A stretch of 64,000 bases of DNA. It comes from Rhodobacteraceae bacterium IMCC1335. Lineage in GTDB: Bacteria; Pseudomonadota; Alphaproteobacteria; Rhodobacterales; Rhodobacteraceae. A program made the position numbers and the translations under genes. Shown piece after piece: positions 61,316 through 64,000 of this stretch. Numbering within the stretch: the stretch's first letter is position 1; every line of letters starts with the position of its first letter. The notes under the pieces were generated by a model. That model was given only the letters and a program-made list of their open reading frames with translations, had not been told where the DNA came from and made no database searches. The stretch covers positions 3,521,001 to 3,585,000 of the forward strand of contig CP046864.1 in assembly GCA_039640495.1 (NCBI GenBank), in the 5' to 3' direction.

Positions 61316-64000
61316 GTGAATTTTAAAGATCAGACGCTTTTTGGATTGCCCCCCGGTGCTGATTTTGCCGCCGCTTTGGTGGATGGGCTTTGCGCAAAGT
61401 TTGCCATGGCCCCACCCGCCGATCTGGCGCGCGTGCAGATCATTGTGAACACTCGGCGTTTGGCGCGCAGAGTGTCTGATTTATTCGCCGCAAAAGAAAA
61501 TATTCTGCACCCTAAATTGCATGTTTTAAATGATTTAAGCGGGTTGGCGCCGCAGATTATGCTGCCTGCGGCGCCGCCGGCCTTGAGCAGCCGCTTCGAG
61601 TTATTGGCTCTGGTCGAAAAGCTGCTTGCTCAACAGCCCGATCTGGCCGCGCGCTCTGCCCTGTTCGATTTAACCGATAGCCTCGCCCAATTGATCGAAG
61701 AAATGCAGGATGAAGGCGTAGGCGTTGCAGAGCTCAAAGGGTTAAACGTGAGCGATCAGTCCGGGCATTGGCAGCGCACCCATGCTTTTTTAACCATTGC
61801 AGCCGAGTATCTTGCAGGGCGAGCCGCGCATCCTGATATGGTCAGCCGGCAGCGGCAAATGGTCGAGCAGATAAGCGCCTCCTGGCAAATTGCACCGATC
61901 CCCTCGCCGGTTATTCTGGCAGGTTCAACCGGATCGCGTGGAACAACCCTGTCTTTGATGAAAGCGGTGGCCGCGCTGCCGCAGGGGGTCTTGCTCTTGC
62001 CCGGGTTTGATTTTGATATGCCGATGCAGGCGTGGTCTGACATGGCGCATGCGTTGGACAGCGAAGATCATCCGCAATATCGTTTTGTGAAACTGTTTGC
62101 GGCGTTGGCGGCTGAGCCGCGGCAAGTGGCGCGCTGGGCAGGGGTGAAGGCGCCGGTTCCAGCGCGGGGCGCTTTGGTGTCTTTGGCGTTGCGGCCCGCG
62201 CCTGTTACCGATTGTTGGCTGTCCGAAGGGCCGGCTTTGCGCGATATTGCGGGGGCCACAAGTGCCATGACCTTGCTGGAAGCGCCCAGCCCCCGCCTTG
62301 AGGCCATGGCGATTGCTATGCGGCTGCGCGAGGCAGCTGAAGAAGGTCTTACAGCGGCTTTGATCACGCCAGATCGGGGTCTGACGCGGCAAGTCAGCGC
62401 TGCCCTCAGCCAATGGGGCATCATCCCGGATGACAGCGCGGGTATGCCGTTACACCTCAGCCCTCCGGGGCGTTTGTTGCGCCAAGCGCTGGGCATATTG
62501 GGACAGGGCGTCAGCACACCAACGCTTTTGGCGCTTTTAAAGCACCCTTTGGCGCATAGCGGGGGCGCGCGAAATGAGCATTTATTGCTGACCCGCGATT
62601 TAGAGCTTTATTTGCGCGCCAAAGCCATCCCGTTTCCGCAAAGCGCTGGCTTGCAGGCCTGGGCGCAAAAACAGAACAACCCTATGGCGCTGTCATGGGC
62701 CGGCTGGGTGTCTGACATATGCGCGGCGCATTGGCCGGCAGATTCTGCGCCATTTGCGGATCTGCTGTCGCAACATTTGACATATGCTGAAGCGATTTGC
62801 AGGGGATCGCGCCCCGATGAGGACGGGGAAGCTGGGGGGTTGTGGCAGCAAAAGGCCGGGCGCCAAGCCCGCGAAACGGTCAAGGCGCTGCAAGCGGCAG
62901 CGGCTTCGGCCGCTGCGGTTTTACCGTTTGATTACGCGGGGGTATTCAACGGTGTTCTTGCGCAAAATGAAGTGCGCGATCGCGATGCTCCGCATCCTAA
63001 GATCTTAATTTGGGGCACGTTAGAGGCGCGGGTTCAGGGCGCAGATTTGTTGATTTTGGCGGGGTTGAATGAAGGGGTCTGGCCGCAAGTGCCGCCCCCG
63101 GATCCTTGGTTGAACCGGCGCCTGCGCCATGAAGCGGGATTGTTGCTGCCCGAGCGTCGGATTGGGTTATCTGCGCATGATTTTCAACAAGCGATTGCTG
63201 CAGGGCAAGTTTGGCTGACCCGCTCAGTGCGCAATGAGGAGGCTCAAACAATCCCCGCGCGTTGGGTAAACCGCTTGACCAATTTGTTAAACGGATTGCC
63301 TGAAAATGGCGGCGCGCAGGCGTTTTCGGCGATGCGCGCGCGCGGGGATGCCTATCTGAAACGCGTCGAAAGCTTCGAGTCATGGCAGCCAGCCCCAGCG
63401 GCCTTGCGCCCGGCACCGGCGCCGCCAAAAGCGGCGCGCCCTCAAAAACTCTCGGTGACGGAAATCAAAACGCTGATCCGCGATCCTTATGCGATTTATG
63501 CCAAGCATGTTTTGGGCTTGCAACCGTTAGAGCCGATTGAGCCTGTCCCGGATTCGCGGTTGCGCGGGGTGATATATCATGCGTTGATGGAGCAGTTCAT
63601 CAAAGCCTGGCCTGATTGCGCGCCGGAGGATCGGCGCCGTCGTTTTGTGGAAATTTCAGAAGCTTTGCTATGCGCGCAAGTGCCTTGGCCATCGCATCAG
63701 GCGTTCTGGCGCAGCCGCCTGCGGGCGATGGCAGATTGGGTTATCGCCGAAGAAGAGCGTCGTCAAACGCGCGGCCAACCGCTTGTGCTTGAAGGCCGCG
63801 GGGCTGTGTTGCTGCCCGAGCTGCAATTTACCCTCAGCGCGATAGTGGATCGCATCGATATGTCGCAGGGGGCTGGGCTTTATCTCTATGATTATAAAAC
63901 CGGGGCGGTGCCCACGCCAGATCAACAAAAGGTTTTTGACAAGCAGCTTTATTTGCTGGCCGCAATCGCGCAGCAGGGGGGATTTGAAAACCTGCAACCC
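61316..64000 (+). CDS. addB: Double-strand break repair helicase-nuclease subunit AddB (3' end missing)
   Basis: An 895-codon open frame from the GTG at 61316 to the window edge. The early SDQSGHWQRTHAFL and the long inactivated helicase region with LIWGTLEARVQGAD and LAGLNEGVWPQ match AddB. Near the end LSAIVDRIDMSQGAG and YDYKTGAVP is the PD-(D/E)XK nuclease core. AddB pairs with AddA, which should follow outside the window, to process DNA ends for recombination. GTG is used because it abuts the murU stop and no earlier start is free. Confidence 0.93.
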   Translation, partial: MNFKDQTLFGLPPGADFAAALVDGLCAKFAMAPPADLARVQIIVNTRRLARRVSDLFAAKENILHPKLHVLNDLSGLAPQIMLPAAPPALSSRFELLALVEKLLAQQPDLAARSALFDLTDSLAQLIEEMQDEGVGVAELKGLNVSDQSGHWQRTHAFLTIAAEYLAGRAAHPDMVSRQRQMVEQISASWQIAPIPSPVILAGSTGSRGTTLSLMKAVAALPQGVLLLPGFDFDMPMQAWSDMAHALDSEDHPQYRFVKLFAALAAEPRQVARWAGVKAPVPARGALVSLALRPAPVTDCWLSEGPALRDIAGATSAMTLLEAPSPRLEAMAIAMRLREAAEEGLTAALITPDRGLTRQVSAALSQWGIIPDDSAGMPLHLSPPGRLLRQALGILGQGVSTPTLLALLKHPLAHSGGARNEHLLLTRDLELYLRAKAIPFPQSAGLQAWAQKQNNPMALSWAGWVSDICAAHWPADSAPFADLLSQHLTYAEAICRGSRPDEDGEAGGLWQQKAGRQARETVKALQAAAASAAAVLPFDYAGVFNGVLAQNEVRDRDAPHPKILIWGTLEARVQGADLLILAGLNEGVWPQVPPPDPWLNRRLRHEAGLLLPERRIGLSAHDFQQAIAAGQVWLTRSVRNEEAQTIPARWVNRLTNLLNGLPENGGAQAFSAMRARGDAYLKRVESFESWQPAPAALRPAPAPPKAARPQKLSVTEIKTLIRDPYAIYAKHVLGLQPLEPIEPVPDSRLRGVIYHALMEQFIKAWPDCAPEDRRRRFVEISEALLCAQVPWPSHQAFWRSRLRAMADWVIAEEERRQTRGQPLVLEGRGAVLLPELQFTLSAIVDRIDMSQGAGLYLYDYKTGAVPTPDQQKVFDKQLYLLAAIAQQGGFENLQP

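Noticed and set aside
1..64000. CRISPR arrays, rRNA genes, prophage blocks
   Set aside because: No regularly spaced repeats, no rRNA sequence and no run of phage structural genes were seen.

Overview
This 64 kb window looks like a chromosomal segment of a marine alphaproteobacterium of the order Rhodobacterales (Roseobacter group). The grounds are the classic regA-senC/regB redox block, the hemY-mitofilin-hemD/tsaD-gpsA-EVE neighbourhood, the tsaE-amgK-murU-addB run, an alphaproteobacterial HemY with a C-terminal zinc ribbon, and a wealth of ABC importers. The species cannot be named from the sequence alone.

Layout. (1) 1-6665: a MalF/MalG-type ABC importer with its binding protein, a zinc alcohol dehydrogenase, a divergent AcoR-type regulator with a degenerate AAA+ domain, and a DMT-family exporter. 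(2) 6957-16063: a divergent regulon built around a 41-bp palindrome at 10639-10679. To the left runs an RbsABC-like importer. To the right runs mtnK-mtnA, a class II aldolase fused to a short-chain dehydrogenase, and a SorC-type regulator. This reads as an uptake and degradation module for 5-methylthioribose or 5-deoxyribose (a DHAP-shunt type pathway). (3) 16701-25060: a peroxiredoxin-like protein, a stand-alone Lrp/AsnC sensor domain with a complete Liv-type importer, pirin, and a glutathionyl-hydroquinone reductase.

(4) 25061-47506: a plastic, partly AT-rich region. It holds gene remnants, a lipoprotein gene with a probable ATT start, and a complete compact type II secretion operon (gspC-D-E-F-G-H-I-J-K-L-M-O). 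Upstream of that operon lie a large secreted Cys-containing protein of unknown function and a 42-residue lipoprotein. Next come a Gly8-containing small peptide gene with a structured leader, a secreted gluzincin peptidase, and decayed pieces of a cupin/JmjC oxygenase, an HlyD adaptor and an ABC exporter. An IS3-family element has landed in the ABC gene. A sulfite oxidase/TauD-dioxygenase pair with a divergent LysR regulator and an IS1182-family element follow, and a tRNA-Thr(CGT) closes the region.

(5) 47507-64000: conserved core genes. These cover heme synthesis (HemY, HemD), a mitofilin-like protein, tRNA modification (TsaD, TsaE), GpsA, an EVE-domain protein, adenosylhomocysteinase, an HD hydrolase, the RegB/RegA/SenC redox control set, peptidoglycan sugar recycling (AmgK, MurU), and the start of AddB, which runs off the window.

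The points most worth a second look are the type II secretion operon, in which four of five pseudopilins carry Ala rather than Gly before the predicted cleavage site and the peptidase gene looks frameshifted; the Gly-rich peptide locus with its decayed modification/export genes; the mtnK-mtnA-aldolase/SDR operon with its large palindromic operator; and the ATPase-dead AcoR-like regulator.
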